DNA from: an uncultured Collinsella sp.
Lineage (GTDB): Bacteria; Actinomycetota; Coriobacteriia; Coriobacteriales; Coriobacteriaceae
DNA: 8,212 nucleotides
Assembly (NCBI GenBank): GCA_900555745.1
Contig: USMH01000036.1
Location: 1 to 8,212 of the forward strand
Reading direction: 5' to 3'
In this document: positions 6,882-8,212 of the stretch, one piece after another
Position numbering within the stretch: the first letter of the stretch is position 1
Layout of the letters: every line of letters begins with the position of its first letter
The notes under the pieces: model-generated
Database searches by the model: none
Told to the model about the DNA's origin: nothing
Seen by the model: only the letters and a program-made list of their open reading frames with translations
Made by a program: the position numbers and the translations under genes

Positions 6882-8212
6882 ATGACACCTCTCGCAAAAC
6901 GTCTCCCGCGCGAGCTGCGCCGCAATATCGGCAAGTACCTGGGCATCTTTTTGCTTATGTGCGGAAGCATCGCTCTCACCTCGGGCTTTTTGCTCGCAGC
7001 GCATTCCATCGGCTGCCTTATCGACGACATGCGCGATGCGTACACGATTGAGGACGGCCGCGTGACCACCTCCTTCGAGGCTACCGACAAGCAGCTTAAG
7101 GCCGCCGAGGATGCAGCCGGCGACGTCGGCGGCGTCACGCTCTACAAGAATTTCTCCATCGATGCCATCATCAAAAAGACCGCCGGCGACGATGGAACCA
7201 AGCGCACGCTGCGCACCTATGCGCACCGCACCAAGGTCGATATCGCGTCCTACTGTGAGGGCAGGGAACCCAAGGCGGACGATGAGGTGGCAATCGACCG
7301 TGTCTTCGCCACCAACAACGACCTCGCCGTGGGCGATAAGGTCGAGCTTGAGGGCCGCACCTACACCATCTGCGGCATCATGACCCAGCCCGATAGCCAG
7401 GCGCTGTTCCTCAACAATTCGGACTTTACGGTGAACACCATCACGTACGGCGTGGCCGAGGTCACCGATGCCGGCTTTGCCGCGCTCGAGGATGTCGGCG
7501 GCGCGCCCGCCTACACCTACTCCTTTACCTTTACCGATCGCGACCTCCCCACCGCGGATCGCATCGATGCGGAGCAGGATATGGTCGAGGCGCTGACCGA
7601 TGCCGATGCGCGCGTGGATGACCTCATCGACGCCGATTCCAATCAGGGCATTGGCTATGCGCGCGACGACGTGGACGGCGACTCTACGATGTGGATGACG
7701 CTGCTCGACATCATCATCGTGATCATGGCGTTCGTCTTTGTGGTCCTTACCGACGCCACCATCGAGGAGGAGAGCGCCATCATCGGCACGCTGCTCGCCA
7801 GCGGCTATCGTCGTCGCGAGATTGTGCTGCACTACCTGGCGCTTCCCGCCATCGTAGGCGTGGTCGCGGCGCTGCTGGGCACCGCGCTCGGCATTGCGTT
7901 CTTTACCGAGCCTATGCGTAGCCTGTATTACGGCTCGTACAGCCTGCCGCCCTTCCAGGTGTACTGGAGCTGGGAGATCTTTGTGAAGTGCGCCGTGGTT
8001 CCCGCTGCCGCGCTCATCCTCATTACACTGGTGGGCCTGCTTCGCAAGATGGGCAAGACGCCGTTGCAGTTCCTTCGCCACGAGGCGAGCGGCAAGTCGG
8101 GTACCAAGCGCGGTCTGCAGCTGTCGGAACGCATGGGTTTTGTTTCCCGCTTCCGCTTGCGTATCTTCCTGCGCAATCTGGGCAACTTCGCCACGCTCTT
8201 CGTGGGCATTGC
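6882..8212 (+). CDS. FtsX/MacB-type ABC transporter permease, 3' end outside window
   Basis: The first 443 codons of an FtsX-like permease; the frame is open to the right edge. ATG 6882 follows the ATPase stop by 8 nt with a weak AGGCGG ribosome site. Basic N-terminus (KRLPRELRRNIGKY), helix 1 at about 18-44, an extracytoplasmic domain of about 225 residues (45-270), then helices near 271-291, 318-342 and 366-387. The cytoplasmic loop after helix 2, with IGTLLASGYRRREIV (301-315), is the classic FtsX coupling segment that contacts the ATPase. From 423, RFRLRIFLRNLGNFATLFVGI begins what looks like a second FtsX half, so the full protein is probably a long duplicated permease of 700 residues or more (inference). 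Substrate unknown; candidates are peptides, lipids or envelope components. Confidence 0.92.
   Translation, partial: MTPLAKRLPRELRRNIGKYLGIFLLMCGSIALTSGFLLAAHSIGCLIDDMRDAYTIEDGRVTTSFEATDKQLKAAEDAAGDVGGVTLYKNFSIDAIIKKTAGDDGTKRTLRTYAHRTKVDIASYCEGREPKADDEVAIDRVFATNNDLAVGDKVELEGRTYTICGIMTQPDSQALFLNNSDFTVNTITYGVAEVTDAGFAALEDVGGAPAYTYSFTFTDRDLPTADRIDAEQDMVEALTDADARVDDLIDADSNQGIGYARDDVDGDSTMWMTLLDIIIVIMAFVFVVLTDATIEEESAIIGTLLASGYRRREIVLHYLALPAIVGVVAALLGTALGIAFFTEPMRSLYYGSYSLPPFQVYWSWEIFVKCAVVPAAALILITLVGLLRKMGKTPLQFLRHEASGKSGTKRGLQLSERMGFVSRFRLRIFLRNLGNFATLFVGI

Overview
The window is GC-rich bacterial DNA with dense genes, 4-14 nt gene overlaps and GTG starts. It looks actinobacterial. The combination of a compact NarL-type two-component system, ABC-2 drug exporter, MacB/FtsX-type pair and an IS110 element would fit a gut Coriobacteriia genome (for example a Collinsella relative). 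That assignment is inference from style and gene content, not proof.

Layout. (1) Positions 1 to about 735, minus strand: the left part of an IS110-family insertion sequence. It has the N-terminal DEDD-type domain of the transposase (running off the left edge) and about 230-260 nt of structured, gene-free DNA upstream of it, which is where IS110-group elements encode their bridge RNA. (2) 767-2538, minus strand: a NarL/LuxR-type response regulator and a DesK-like histidine kinase, kinase first, joined by an ATGA overlap. (3) 2539-2738: a divergent control region with a -10-like TACAAT almost touching the kinase start codon and a 26-bp imperfect dyad in front of the exporter operon. (4) 2739-6066, plus strand: an ABC ATPase and two ABC-2-type permeases in a tightly coupled operon. 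(5) 6067-6159: a short AT-richer promoter region with an imperfect dyad. (6) 6160-8212, plus strand: a second ABC system, a MacB/LolD-type ATPase and the first 443 codons of an FtsX/MacB-type permease cut by the right edge.

How they work together. The kinase/regulator pair facing an ATPase-permease-permease operon repeats the arrangement of Bacillus LnrJK-LnrLMN (YfiJKLMN), where a membrane-sensing kinase turns on an exporter of membrane-active antibiotics. The simplest reading is an inducible detoxification module: the kinase senses a membrane-active compound, the regulator binds the dyad at 2651-2676 and switches on the ABC-2 exporter. The downstream MacB/FtsX-type pair has its own promoter region and may be a second resistance or envelope transporter. 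The IS110 copy sits just past the 3' end of the regulator gene and does not appear to break any gene seen here.
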